From assembly GCA_014529385.2 (NCBI GenBank), contig CM043944.1, forward strand, positions 91,321,914-91,385,913: a stretch of 64,000 nucleotides of DNA, in the 5' to 3' direction. Of this stretch, positions 25,225 to 36,293 are shown in pieces. Position 1 is the stretch's first letter; each line of letters opens with the position of its first letter. The DNA comes from Adiantum capillus-veneris. Taxonomy: Eukaryota; Streptophyta; Polypodiopsida; Polypodiales; Pteridaceae. The notes beneath the pieces were generated by a model. It was not told the origin of the DNA and did no database searches. It saw nothing but the letters and a program-made list of their open reading frames with translations. Made by a program: the position numbers and the translations under genes.

Positions 25225-26183
25225 TACAAGGATGTATTCGCATGGGAACATAATGATCTTAAAGAAGTAGATCCAAAGGTATGTCAACATCAAATACCAT
25301 TGAAACCAGATGCCAGATCAGTACGGTTGCAACAATACCAAATGAATCCAAATTACGCTAAGAAGGTCAACGAAGAGATTGATAACCTTCTAAAGGCTGG
25401 ATTCATTACTTAAGTAGCTAGTAGTGACTGGTTGTTCCCTATTGTGTTGGTACCCAAGAAGAATGGAAAGCTTAGAGTGTGTGTGGATTATAGGAAGCAG
25501 AACGCTCAAACAATTAAGGATCCCTTTCCATTACCCTTCATAGATATGTTCCTTGATGAAATTGCAAGATATGAGATGTATAGCTTTATGGATGGTTATA
25601 GTGGCTATAACCAATTACAGATTTCTCCTGAGGACTGGAGTAAAGCCACTTTTATTATTGAGTGGGGAGCATTTATGTATCTGGTGATGCCATTTGGTTT
25701 TTGCAATGCACCAACCACTTTTCAAGGATGTATGATGGAAATATTCGGTGAATTCCGTCACCAATTCCTTGCCATATTTATGGATGATTTCAATGTATAT
25801 TCAATAGAGGAGAAGCATTTACTTTTCCTTGAAATGGTTTTTCAGTGCTGTCAGGAAAAGCGGATCTGTTTGAACCCATTCAAATGTGTTTCTTAGTCTA
25901 GAAAGGACAACTACTGTGACATGTAGTGTCCAAGAATGGTATAGAAATGGCCAATGACAATATCCAGTGTATCCAACAGGCCAAGGCACTTCAAAATGTG
26001 TCAGAGTTAAGTTCTTTTTTGGGATATATCAATTTTTATAGACAATTTGTGCATAAGTTTTCTTCCCAGGCATTACCTTTGTATGAACTTACAAAGAAGA
26101 CCAGCAAGTTTAGTCGGACTATTGAATGTGAGGAGAGTTTTCAAAATTTAAAGAATGCTATTATCAGTAAGCCAGTCCTTTGA
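25225..26183 (+). pseudogene. Reverse transcriptase, plus-strand gypsy element
   Basis: Order of motifs: VLVPKKNGKLRVCVDYRKQN, then YSFMDGYSGYNQLQISPED, VMPFGFCNAPTTFQ, and the catalytic box IFMDDFNVYS (about 25775-25805), with Phe in place of the usual Tyr/Val in YxDD. Thumb and connection follow (SFLGYINFYRQFVHKFS). Stops at about 25412, 25896 and 26181 break the frame. The upstream linker is at 24931-25221. Confidence 0.9.
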
Positions 26184-26234
26184 CAACCAAATTGGGATGT
26201 CATTTTTCATGTACATGTCGATGCTTTAGGACTG

Positions 26235-26624
26235 GTGATGGGAGCAATACTGGCTCAGCCAGAAGGAAGAACTGATTATCCAGTATACTTTGCTAGTCTC
26301 ATGTTCAATCAGGCTAAACAAGGGTATACAACTACTGAAAGAGAAGCCTTAGGGATGGTTTTTTGTGCTACTAAATTCAGACATTATTTGTTGGGCAAGC
26401 TATTTCATTTTCATGTGGATCATCAAGCCTTATTATTTCTGATTAATAAAGTCATTATTCAAGGCAAACTAATACGATGGATGATGTTCCTGATGGAATT
26501 TGAATTTCGTATTTGCCATAAGCTCGGCAAAAACCATTGTGCTACTGATTTCCTGTCCAGGAGTACGGATGGCTACTCTGAGGTGTCTTTAAGAGACGAG
26601 CCAGTGGATGCAAAATTATTTTAG
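26235..26624 (+). pseudogene. RNase H domain, plus-strand gypsy element
   Basis: MGAILAQPEGRTDYPVYFAS, YTTTEREALGMVFC, FRHYLLGKLFHFHVDHQALL and FLSRSTDG follow the standard order of the gypsy RNase H domain. It is directly downstream of RT. Confidence 0.9.
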
Positions 26625-26642
26625 CTATCAACTGATCTAGAA

Positions 26643-27000
26643 TTGTATGATGTTTATCAATTTCTTTCTAAGGGAGGATTGCCAGACAAATCGACTCAAA
26701 ATCATAAGAAGGCTCTGATCCTTGGCATATCACTTTACAAATTGGGGGTACGTGGGGTTCTTTGCAGATGTGTACCTATGGAGGGAAGAATGCAAGTTAT
26801 TTCAGAGGCAGAGGCACATAATGGGGATTTTGGGGGAAATTTTTCTATTGATATTACTTCCAAGAAGATTCTACAGGCTGGATTGTGGTGGCAAACTTTA
26901 ATATCCGATGTCAGAAGATCTTGTAAAAATTGTGATATATGCCAAAGAATGGGCAGACCCACGGCAGCAAATATGACTCCTCTAACACCAATTCAACCAC
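26643..27000 (+). pseudogene. Integrase, N-terminal half (interrupted)
   Basis: The H2C2 zinc finger is visible: HNGDFGG...CKNCDICQRMGRP. The reading stops at TPIQP, exactly where the large element begins at 27001. The other half continues at 45149 with [12 protein letters not shown]. The split joins without loss once the inserted element and one ACCAC copy are discounted. Confidence 0.95.
26996..27000. repeat. Target-site duplication ACCAC (left)
   Basis: ACCAC precedes the TG end of the inserted element at 27001, and the same five bases follow its CA end at 45144-45148. Five bases is the usual duplication length for LTR-element integrases. Confidence 0.95.
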
Positions 27001-27929
27001 TGTTGGGCGGTTACACCGCTAGAGGATGCTGTAATAGCGAGAACTCAACCAACAAACAAGAATGTCAGACGAGGACGGAGCTTGACCCGCAGGCGCATGG
27101 AAACAAATAGATGGGTGTCAATCACCTACTCGACCTTAAAGAGACAATCACTACCAAGGAAATCAAATCTAAGTTCTAAAAACGCAAATGACTGAAGTTC
27201 GTCCTGCGAGCAAACGCTATCCAAAACATGATCAGAAGTCATCGAATCACCCTCAAACTAAAAGGGGAGTCTATTCACCACGTAAGGACAATACCCTATG
27301 AATTTACACTCTAATCTCAACCTGTAACCACTCCGTGCGAGACAAGCCGAAAAATTCAAGTGACCGAATTTCGATTCCGATGGTACTAATGTGTAGCTCT
27401 ACTCGCTGAGGTTCTATAGATATATCGCACTCTCAATTCCGACACTTAGGTAGGGAGAAAACTCACATAGAAGCTCATGGGAGCTCACCTCACGTAGAAG
27501 CCAAATGCATGCACACTTGGTATTGGTGCGTAGCTCTCGTCGTTGCTAACACAATGGTGGTGTCGCTTCTCCAATGTCGGCTCCGTAGCTCGCGTAGCAA
27601 GAGGATAAGACTCTCTCTCACTCACTCTCTCTCAGACACAGTCACGGCGCTTCAAAACTTATCTTGATTAATCATTCAAAACTTGTCCTTAGGTTTACAA
27701 TAATTGGCTCTTATACTTCAGCCTTGGAAGTGTGAACACATCTCTAATCTAATTACATAAGCAGGTGAAACTACTTGGGGAATACAAGCTGGAAACTCAA
27801 TTGAGTCCCGCTAATTACAATGAATCAGCTCCATCAAAAATGAAATGTCGGAAAGACATTTAATACAATAAGTGTTTACAAAAAGATGAGTGTGAGTAAA
27901 AATGTCTAGGTGTAGTCCTCCGCTCAACA
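27001..27929 (-). repeat. 3' LTR of the large element
   Basis: 929 bp from TGTTGGGCGG to CCGCTCAACA on the plus strand. Positions 27350-27929 are nearly the same as 44574-45143. The remaining 27001-27349 (U5 side when read on the minus strand) has only weak similarity to the matching part of the other LTR. A polypurine tract abuts its inner end. Confidence 0.92.
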
Positions 27930-27941
27930 CTCCCCCCCTCC
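27930..27941 (-). promoter_or_regulatory. Polypurine tract
   Basis: Minus strand GGAGGGGGGGAG directly abuts the 3' LTR (TGTTGAGCGG). This is the expected position and composition for the plus-strand primer of reverse transcription. Confidence 0.9.
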
Positions 27942-28538
27942 GCGTCCATGTCGTCCCTGACATGACATCTTTGCTTTGTCTTTAGTGCAGTCCCGTCGAT
28001 TTCAGCATCTGAATATGTGACTCATATCTCAGGTTTCCAATAGTCAGTGTAGGGCCGAATATCTTACTTTCATGAGTAAAGAAACCAGTATAAAATTCCT
28101 CCTCAAAGGCCTGCATATGGAAACTCGGCATAAACATGATTCTCTAATAAAAGAGGTGTAATACTTTTGGAGATGGCTATAAGGCTAAATCATACATCAT
28201 ATATGTGACTGTGTCTGCCGTTGACAACAATGTTGAGTTGGTAGCTTTATCCGGCGCGAACACCTCAATGCAAGCCAGTAATGTTTTGCAAATCTTTTTG
28301 AGCACTTGACACGAAAGGTCAGGAGAGCTAGTAAAGAGCTTAATGGTGCCCGTTAGGGTTTTCACCATGTAGGCCTTACTTATTCTCTCTCTCGCCTTCT
28401 GTCCTGGCATCCTGGGGTAATTAAGCCAATTCGGCTTCTTTGCTGTGATTCTGGCATGTTCTTGCCAACTCCTAACTCATGGCACTGGACAGAATGTCGC
28501 ATCTTCTCTAACTTCCTTGGGTGCCTCCACCAAATAGA

Positions 28539-29147
28539 TTAGGTAGGTTGGATACTTTTCAACCACCCTTTCCTCCATCTCGGCTGGGAGTCTACTATCT
28601 TCTTTGATTCCTCCTCTTTTGTGATTTCGCCTTCGTATAGCGTGACATACTGCTCTTCTTCTATCCTTTTCTTTGTCTTCAGCACTTCAAACTCTAGTAG
28701 AGGAAGGGGCAATGTAGGTTGCATCCATTGTTCTTGCAGCACCTTAGTATCCACCCCTTGGAGTTCAATGGAGAACATGAGTCTTCTTTCCCACTCCATG
28801 GCCGCCTTTGCACTCTCCTCTGTTGACTTCTCTATTTTCTCGTGCAATCTTTTTTCTTCATCTTCGGTAAGTATGGATGTTGGGGTCTCGTCTTGTGTAG
28901 GGGCTGGATCTTCACTTGTTGTGGCTTCCCCAGCCTCTCGAAGCTCCACGGTTGCCCCGCCTATTTCTTCTTGATGATCCTCTGTATCTTTTATCACTTT
29001 GTCTTGCAGATCTTGGAGCTGCTTTTGGAGGGCCTCATTCTCCGCTCTCAGTGCTTGGGTCTCTGATGTCAGTCGTTCTTCGGTAGCCAATGAGCCCTCC
29101 GCAATGTGCAATCTCTGCACTTGCTCTAGCCGCAGTTCTCTTTGCAA
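28539..29147 (-). CDS. Coiled-coil ORF near the 3' end of the large element
   Basis: 202 codons, highly charged, with long heptad-like stretches (RAENEALQKQLQDLQDKV) and glutamate-rich blocks. No catalytic motif. It lies between the third ORF (29526-30437) and the 3' LTR on the same strand, and the sequence 29148-29520 between the two is also coiled-coil-like in broken frames. The three ORFs may therefore once have been one long protein. A structural or env-position protein is possible; no membrane segment is seen. Confidence 0.5.
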   Translation of the reverse strand: MQRELRLEQVQRLHIAEGSLATEERLTSETQALRAENEALQKQLQDLQDKVIKDTEDHQEEIGGATVELREAGEATTSEDPAPTQDETPTSILTEDEEKRLHEKIEKSTEESAKAAMEWERRLMFSIELQGVDTKVLQEQWMQPTLPLPLLEFEVLKTKKRIEEEQYVTLYEGEITKEEESKKIVDSQPRWRKGWLKSIQPT

Positions 29148-29525
29148 AATCCGGATTTGATCTTCCAGACCAGGGATTATTGCTCCCTCTGGCTCTACTC
29201 CTGCTCTGCTAGCTCTTGGTGTGGATCTAAGCCTTAGGATTGTTCTATCCTACAGATCCATCCTTTCTCGAATCTCAATGAGCTCGTCCTTTGCAGCTTC
29301 CAATTCCTCATTAATTTTTTTCTTGGCTTCTTGTGCACTGGCCACCTCTCTTTAAGCATCAGCAAGTTGGAGGATTAGTCCATCTCTTTCATTTTCTGCT
29401 TCCAGAAGAGATGCCTTGAGGTACTCTGATTCTTCTAGTGCACTCCCATATTTTGTTTCCATCTCCTCTTCTCTCTTTTCTGCTTCTCCTTTGCTATCCC
29501 TCATTGTCTTTGATCAAGCTTTGAT

Positions 29526-30437
29526 CTACTGCAACAATTGATGCACTTTCTGGATATCTCTTTCATTCTCATCCTCGAGCTCATCCTCCTCTTCAAGCTC
29601 ATCCTCTGCCTTCTCAGGTACCAACCTTCGCTCTCTGTCAAATCGATTCTTGGTCCTCCTCTCCTTTCTTCTCTCTTCTTCCTGTGTTAAGGTAATGCCA
29701 TACACAACTTTGAGAGCCTCTTCTTGAGTATATCCTCTGTCAATTAGAACATCATATTGCTCTTTCTTCATTTGAATTGGATCTGTTGCCTTCTCCTCTT
29801 GCTGTATTTCGGGCTTTTCTGGCACATCCACCTGCACTTCAGTGGTCGTTTCCTCCACTATCTTTTCCTCTTCTTCAGGACTAGACTCTTCTACCTTGCT
29901 CTTGCCCTTGTCACCTCCTTTTAATTCAGCTTTAATGTGCTGAACTTCTGCTTCGGTGTATGGCTCTACTAGTTGCTGCTCCAATATAGCTTCTGATTCT
30001 TCATAAGCCTCGATATATTGATCGTACTGATCAATATGAGGTCTGGTTGAGCTGGCTCCGACTTTAGTTGGGTCTGGTACCCACTTTTCCTCAAAATCTC
30101 CCTTTAAATCTCGCTCAGCTCTAAACTGTTCAATCAGTCTCTCCATTCTGGCGGCTTTCTGGCTCTTAGTTTTCTTGTGAGAGGGTTTCTTCTTGGTCTT
30201 CTTCTTGAGGGGCTCGTCTGCTTCTTCTTCTGGCTTGGAAACAATCTCTAGCTTCCTCCTTGCCCTTGTTGACACTCTCTTGGTGACCTCTGGCTGGTCT
30301 TCATATTCATCTATCTCTCTTAGCCATTGGTTTTGCGAGGGAACCTTTGGCCATTGGTCCCTTGCTTTGATAGCTTCATAAGCTATCTTAGTCAACACTT
30401 CGGCTCCCCCAATGTACTTTGGCTTCTCGTTCTGCAT
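29526..30437 (-). CDS. Charged coiled-coil ORF of the large element
   Basis: 303 codons on the minus strand, starting MQNEKPKYIGGAEVL. It has a lysine-rich block (KKKTKKKPSHKKTKSQKAA) near residue 80 that could serve as a nuclear-localisation or nucleic-acid-binding stretch. Long glutamate-rich helical segments follow, ending LEEEDELEDENERDIQKVH. It continues the ORF at 30549-31133 after about 110 bp. No enzyme motif is seen. Confidence 0.5.
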   Translation of the reverse strand: MQNEKPKYIGGAEVLTKIAYEAIKARDQWPKVPSQNQWLREIDEYEDQPEVTKRVSTRARRKLEIVSKPEEEADEPLKKKTKKKPSHKKTKSQKAARMERLIEQFRAERDLKGDFEEKWVPDPTKVGASSTRPHIDQYDQYIEAYEESEAILEQQLVEPYTEAEVQHIKAELKGGDKGKSKVEESSPEEEEKIVEETTTEVQVDVPEKPEIQQEEKATDPIQMKKEQYDVLIDRGYTQEEALKVVYGITLTQEEERRKERRTKNRFDRERRLVPEKAEDELEEEDELEDENERDIQKVHQLLQ

Positions 30438-30548
30438 AGCAATTACTTGCTCATGAATGTGCTGAGCATAATTTACTTCCTTCGGGATGTTGCTCTTTAT
30501 TTCCCAAGTGATGGTTGTGGCAATGGCATGTGGTGGTGTGGTATACTT

Positions 30549-31133
30549 TCATGGCCTTTTGTTGCATATGTGTAAGAATTGGTTGTAGAGCCGGCAAAGC
30601 TTTGCCGCTCTCGGATCTGCCATGTCTTCATAGGTGACATTTTGCTTCTTTGGCCCATACACTTCTATAGCTTCTTGTCTTTCTCTGACTGAGCTTCCTT
30701 TGTTGTGCAGCTTCAGAGCATCTGCAATGAGCTGAGGAGTGATAATCACTTCAACTTTTTCCCCGTCCCAGGCTATGAGTGTAGCCATTCCATCTTTCTG
30801 TATGGTGGTTACCAACTCATACACTCTTTGAGCATCTACTCCTGATGGTCTGGAAGTAAAAAACCTGTGGAGATCTGCCCTTTCCAGGTATCTGCTTATC
30901 TCCTCCATTCTGCTGTAGTCCACCAGTTCTTGGGGAATCATTGGGATATCCACTGTTTGTCCCCGTGGGTCTCTGAAAGTACCTTGGTATATCTTTATCC
31001 CCTGTTCTTCTAACACTGCTTCTTCCATCCAAGTCTTTGTAGGCTTGAGAGTAATAGAAAATGGCTCTGCTTCTGCTATTGCTTCCTTGAGTATCGTTCT
31101 CTTTCTCTTTGATGAAGACTTCCTCGAATCCAT
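30549..31133 (-). CDS. 'Putative plant transposon protein'-like ORF
   Basis: 194 codons. After a basic start (MDSRKSSSKRKR), residues about 60-150 (HRFFTSRPSGV, ATLIAWDGEKVEVIITPQLI, ADALKLHNKG) follow the plan of the domain often annotated 'putative plant transposon protein', found beyond integrase in large plant gypsy elements. That plan has a short helical start, an xVRGxxVxFSPxxINxxLxL-like strand-helix, then a polar stretch. The match is by pattern only. The ATG lies 169 nt from the nearest palindrome of the second leader. The role is unknown. Confidence 0.5.
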   Translation of the reverse strand: MDSRKSSSKRKRTILKEAIAEAEPFSITLKPTKTWMEEAVLEEQGIKIYQGTFRDPRGQTVDIPMIPQELVDYSRMEEISRYLERADLHRFFTSRPSGVDAQRVYELVTTIQKDGMATLIAWDGEKVEVIITPQLIADALKLHNKGSSVRERQEAIEVYGPKKQNVTYEDMADPRAAKLCRLYNQFLHICNKRP

Positions 31134-31301
31134 GGATCCTGTAACTCCAATTTCAAAAGTTAGCGTCTTTTTCAGTACTGAAAGCCAAAATTAAGCTTTT
31201 AACTGTCCAAATGACTTAAAAATTGAAACATAAGCTATTCAGGGCCTAAGGATGCAATGCATATGGAAAAATATGACATTTGGGTGCAAAATCATGCTGG
31301 A

Positions 31302-32314
31302 GACATCATACGCGTATGATGTCTTTTGTGTCAAAATGGCTTGATATTGGTTGTGCTTGTAGCTAATAGTGCATAAATCCATTCTATATGCCTGGATTTG
31401 AATTTGGGTCCCATTTGGTCAAGTTATGGTCATTTTAGTCTTGGTCAGGCTCTTTGCAAGATATTGAGTGAGAATTGGATTTTGTGATCCAAATTGGATG
31501 AAACTTGGTGGTTGGCTCTAAAATGGCATGTAGATCACTTTTGTGTGGTGGTTGTTTGCGACCCTGAAATGCAAAAATCAAGTAGGGAGACATCATACGC
31601 GTATGATGTCTTTCTGGGTAAAATTGAACCATTTTGCATTGTAAGCTTGGATTTGGCTTTATATAGGCTTAGACAATGATTTTATGAAAGTTGGGTATAG
31701 TTTGGACTAAAATTGGCTCTAGAGACATCATACGCGTATGATGTCTTTTTTGTCATTTCTACATGAGATTGGTCCTGTGGGGTCCTCATATGATAACAAA
31801 GGACTGTGTGTACTCAAATCTGGACTTGAAATTGAGTATGGTGAATTTTGGCTAGATCAGGCTTTAAACAGAGAATTTTCCGATGATTGGGCTAATAGAG
31901 TGATCCCCTTGACCAAATGGTACCAAACTCCATATCTGGCATTTACTTGATATATATAATGGATATATGATGAAAAATGATCAATTTTGGCTATGTATGT
32001 GCAAAGTGACATCATACGCGTATGATGTCTTTTTGGCCAAAATGGTACTTTTTGGTTCCAGATAGCTTGTGCATGTGTTGAACAACATCCCTACAAAGTT
32101 TCATTGAGTTTGGAGCTATTTTGGCAAATTTAGGTCCATAAGTCGGTTTTTTGCCCTACTTTGCGTCTTTTTGGTTTCCAATTGGTTTTTCAACTCTAAA
32201 TCTCATGGGTACTTTGTACATTTGATGTTGTTCACATGTAGAAAGAGGCTATGCATTCATGTGTTCAAGATGATGTGAAAATCATGCTGAGAGACATTAT
32301 ACGAGTATGATGTC
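31302..32314. repeat. Palindrome series A (five copies)
   Basis: Copies of a 22-bp perfect palindrome, half-site GACATCATACG followed by its inverse, lie at 31302-31323, 31589-31610, 31724-31745 and 32008-32029. A two-base variant is at 32293-32314. Start-to-start distances are 287, 135, 284 and 285. Between copies the sequence is AT-rich and non-coding, with a recurring box like gtgatccaaat..atgaaacttg about 100 bp before some palindromes. The series lies just upstream (minus-strand sense) of the ORF at 30549-31133. Confidence 0.97.
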
Positions 32315-32436
32315 TATTCTTGATAAAAAGTGTTTTTTTGTGCAAAGCATTGTTTGTGCTAGTGCCCTAAGCCCTGCTAACTAGTTTTCAACCTTAACAA
32401 TCATCAATTTAGTTAAAAGCCCCATTTGTAGGCATT

Positions 32437-34566
32437 TCAGTCTCCGAAGTCGCCTTTTGGTGTTGGAGTTGATTTTCCTCGAGAGTTGCATCCCGAGCTC
32501 ATTTGAGGTGTTGGGAAGTCGTCTATATGGTTGGACTCGACTTTGGTTCCTTCTTTTCTACCTTTAGCCATTTGATTGCCCGAAAGCGTCTTTTTCACCA
32601 TTGGTAGGTGAAACTGCTTTCTTTTGGGTTTTGCTTGTACACATATGTCATTGATGACTATTTGAAGTTGCATGGAAGATTCATGGCAGTCGGTCGTCAA
32701 TTTTGGCCGTTATGCCAAAATGACGCTTTGTGTGTCTACAACCGAATCGGTTGTTTTGACTCACTTTTGGTGGTCCAAACCTGGAGATACTCCATGGCTG
32801 CATTGTCCTCGATGTTGTCAAGCTTCTTGTGAAGTTTGGTGTCGTTTCGACAATTTTTTCCTATTTGCCGCTTGCAGGTTCTCTTGACCTAGGGTTTTTC
32901 CAGTTGCTCTTTCTCGTACTTTGAGAGTTATGAACTCATCTTCTACACTAGGGTAAGCCACCTGTTGGTTCTTGCATGGTTTGGTTAGGCGGTTGTGCCT
33001 CTACCTAGCATTCTACCCCTTTCCCGTCTGCTCTTGTTTCTTTGTTTTGGTTAGTTTTCGCGACAAAAGTTAGTGATAAGCATCAAAAGCTTATGGCAAC
33101 GAGTCTACCTCTCATATCTGGAGTCCTCTGAGCTCTTGTAGCGGTCATAGAAGGCTGTAGAAGGTCGGATGCTCCTGTGTGCTCTTTGCTCTCTCCAAGT
33201 GGGCAATAGTGCAAATGAGCTTGTAAGTGAAGTCAAAAATACTTAACTCTGGACTTCCCGGCTCACTTATTACCAAATTTGACATGTGCTCCTATCTCGT
33301 CATGAAATGCACTTTAGGATTTGAAATTTCTCAATTTGGACTCCGTTTGATCTGTTTCTGAGAAATTTGTCCACTTTGCCGAAATTCCGCCATTTCGGGC
33401 TTTCCGCAACTTTTCCTGAATTGTGCCCAATTTTACCATGGGTTGCTCTTGTCATTAGGATCATCACCATCTATTCTTTCCTTTTTTCTGATCTCGTTTC
33501 ACCTGTTTTTTTATTTTTCTTTTACTTTTATTAAGAAAATCCTAAACAATAAAGGAAAATAAAAAGTTGAAACCAAAAAATTCCAAAAATGCACCATAAT
33601 TAGCTGGTAACCCCTTGTATATGTATATACACTTATTTGTGGTTTCTCGGCTTGGATTACCCCTTTTTTCCACTTTTTGGTTCCAAAAACACGCATATTT
33701 AGTCGTATTTACAAACTTGGAGGTTCAAATTCATCATTTGACCTCTTATTATTACAAAAAAAAGTATATAAGGGCATAAATATTATCAATATCCGCAATC
33801 AAACATAAAAAATTCAAAATCATGTAAGACACTGCCCTCGTAATATCATTTTCTTTGTCCTTATTGCTTGTAGTATCTGTATACCTGTATACCTCCCCCC
33901 CTCCTAGTCTGAGTCCTCTCGGACGACTATGAAGTGCCTGAGAGTGAAGCCTTGTAGTTGTTGTGGTCATGCTTGGTGAATTCAATTGTAGAGCGATGAA
34001 ATAGCAATATTTGCAATAATGCCGCTCTTTGTTTGATTGTCAAGCTTTTGGGCAATATTTGGGTTGTCTGTAGCACTGGTGTTGTAGAATCAGTACCTAG
34101 GTTCTTGTTTACATTTGTGTCCTTTTTTATAATCCAAATCTGCTTCCGATTTGCCTATGCTTGCCACAAACTCTTTGCTACCCAAATCTGCTTGACTTTA
34201 GGTTGTGATGGCTCTGTCCTTGAATACTGAGGATTCTCTATTGATTGTACTGAAGGGAGTTCCTGTTTACAAATCTTTGGAATACAAATTTCTTTGCTAT
34301 GGCTTTGTCCTGTCATCAACTTCTTTGGAATCCAGATCTGTTTCACTGAATTTGGCTGTCTGAAATCACGCTGTTGTCTGGTGTTGAAGACTTTGTTTTC
34401 GATTTGTGTTCTCTCTGGCACAACTTTCTTTGGCTTCCATACCAACTTTGAGTCTGTCTTTATCCAAGGCTGAGTTGTGCGTGTATTTTCTGTCTTCCCT
34501 ACCCATATCTGAGATTTCTTCTTTGAGGAGTGTTCCGGTTGTGTAGACGTGGCTTTTGGTTACCAT
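32437..34566 (-). pseudogene. Broken ORF with repeated K/S-Q-I-W-x-x-K motif
   Basis: Minus-strand frames at 34155-34566 contain at least five variants of one motif at intervals of about 20-30 residues: SQIWVGK, KLVWKPK, KQIWIPK, KEICIPK and KQIWVAK. A further KQIWIIK follows after a stop at about 34140. A basic, gag-like frame lies at 32437-32700. Such short Trp-centred repeats occur in linker parts of plant retroelement polyproteins. No enzyme domain is visible, and stops break it throughout. Confidence 0.4.
33891..33905 (-). promoter_or_regulatory. Second polypurine-tract-like sequence
   Basis: Minus strand carries the same GGAGGGGGGGAG string as the true polypurine tract at 27930-27941, followed by GTATAC. 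No LTR end follows it, so it is either an internal (central) polypurine tract or the remnant of an older 3' end. Confidence 0.5.
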
Positions 34567-35135
34567 CGCTCCTTCTTCACCTCTTTAGGTTGTTTACCTT
34601 TGTCATTGGATTCTTCGGCTTGCACCTGTACGGTTGCTTTAGAGAACGGAATGGATTGACTTTCCTCCTCATATTTGATGTTAACTGAAATTGAGCACCA
34701 ATTAATCATCGCATTGTACTGCTTTTGCCATGGTTTCCCTAGTAACAACGGATGTTGCGTAGCTTTGTCTTCAACCACATAAAACATATGTGGATACACA
34801 CATTGATTGATCTCTACGTGCAATAATGTGCACCCGATTTCCTTAATTGAGTGTGTTGAATAACTCTTCAACTCTTGTTTGGCAGTTTGCAGCTTAGTGT
34901 CATGTTTTGATTGTTAGTACAAACTGACTGAAAGCAGGTTAGCTTGTGCTCCTGAATCCAATAGTGCTCTGGCATTAATCTGGTTTGGCCCCACTTTGAC
35001 TGCGATGATGGGCTCTACTTTGTCTTCACCCATCTCTGATACATTGACTGTGTTTATTCGTAAGGCTCCTTCATTGCGTTGTCGGTGACGCAATAGTCTT
35101 CTTTTCTCCATTCTTTCTTTTTCTTCCGCTTGCAC
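34560..35135 (-). pseudogene. Extra aspartic-protease-like region beyond integrase
   Basis: 35135-34914 ends in ALLDSGAQANLLSVSLY, a retroviral-type protease active-site motif. 34871-34560 continues with HPLLLGKPWQKQYNAMINW, the C-terminal motif of the same fold. They are separated by a stop. The element already has a protease motif upstream of RT (about 39770), so this is a second, differently sequenced copy at an unusual place, 3' of integrase. Confidence 0.75.
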
Positions 35136-35239
35136 TTCCTCAACAATCTTTTTCTTTTTCTGAAGTCGGAGTATCTTGATGTATTTTGAGAAGCATGTCG
35201 TGGGTTAGTGGTAAATGATACTTCTTCAATCTGCATCCA

Positions 35240-36139
35240 CTAATCTAGTTTGGCATTTCTTCTCCGTCTAATGTAGCAAGCTTGACGGCCCCGCTTGGTG
35301 ATATCTTTAATCACAAGTGGTCCGACCCCTCGCTTTTTAAGTTTTTTTGCATGCTGTTTCAAAGTGTATACTAGGACAAAGTCCCCAATCTTAAACTCTT
35401 TGGTTCGTACATGCTTATCAAAGAACTCTTTTTGTCGCCTTTTTTGAGCGTAGATTGAAGCCACAGCTTTTAAGCGAAGCTCATCTAGATTTTCAAGGTC
35501 GTTTATTCTATTTGAAAGCTCATGTCCTGTCCACTCTAATTCCTTAGCTACTCTCATTGTTGGAATTAAAAATTCTATTGGTAAAATAGCATTCAAACCA
35601 AAAACCATGTTGTATGGGGTCGTTCCTATCGATGTTTTGTATGCTACCCTATACGCCCATAATGTCGAATGCAATCTCTGGTCCCAATCAGTTCTCGACT
35701 CAGATACAATCTTTGTAAGAACTGTGCATATGGTTTTGTTCGTCGCCTCAGCTTGTCCATTGGCTTGTGGATGATATGGAGCTGATTTACGATGTATTAC
35801 CATGAATTCATCTAGAAGGATCTCTATCACTTCATTTATGAAGTGTGTGCCTCGATCACTCACAATTTCTATTGGTAATCCATATCGTACAAAGACGTAT
35901 TCATAAAGAAATTGTGCCGTGGTCTTGGTATCGGCTTTTTGAGTTGCTTTTGCCTCAAACCACTTTGTTAGATAGTCCGTCGCCACAATGATATATTGTG
36001 CATGAGTCCTATATGCTGGAATTGAGATAGGTCCAACATAATCAATCCCCCATTTTACAAATGCTCTTGCTCCCATCATTGGTCTAAGTGGCATATCATC
36101 TCTTTTCAGTGGTACTTTTGTTCCGCTGACAATCATCAC
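35240..36139 (-). CDS. Integrase of the large element
   Basis: 299 open codons. The DDE core is complete: first Asp in VATDYLTKWFEA, second in IVSDRGTHFINE, Glu in HPQANGQAEATNKT. The C-terminal part follows (QKEFFDKHVRTKEFKIGDFV, KKRGVGPLVI). The zinc finger should be just upstream; it is broken at 36140-36290. It inserts element cDNA into host DNA. The core is intact but the upstream frameshift means the polyprotein as it stands would not reach it. Confidence 0.9.
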   Translation of the reverse strand: MMIVSGTKVPLKRDDMPLRPMMGARAFVKWGIDYVGPISIPAYRTHAQYIIVATDYLTKWFEAKATQKADTKTTAQFLYEYVFVRYGLPIEIVSDRGTHFINEVIEILLDEFMVIHRKSAPYHPQANGQAEATNKTICTVLTKIVSESRTDWDQRLHSTLWAYRVAYKTSIGTTPYNMVFGLNAILPIEFLIPTMRVAKELEWTGHELSNRINDLENLDELRLKAVASIYAQKRRQKEFFDKHVRTKEFKIGDFVLVYTLKQHAKKLKKRGVGPLVIKDITKRGRQACYIRRRRNAKLD

Positions 36140-36293
36140 ATCGTTTTACGTATTCCTCAGCGTCCATGTGTAATGTCAGCCACCATATTCTTGCAGCTAA
36201 GACAATTTTTGATGTCTTATCACCTGAGAAATGGCCTCCACTTACTCCTCCATGAGCCTGCTCTAGGATTATCACATACTCTGACTCTGATGC

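Noticed and set aside
34033-34230. Plus-strand ORFs in the region of the extra protease
   Set aside because: They are the antisense of the minus-strand retroelement frame.
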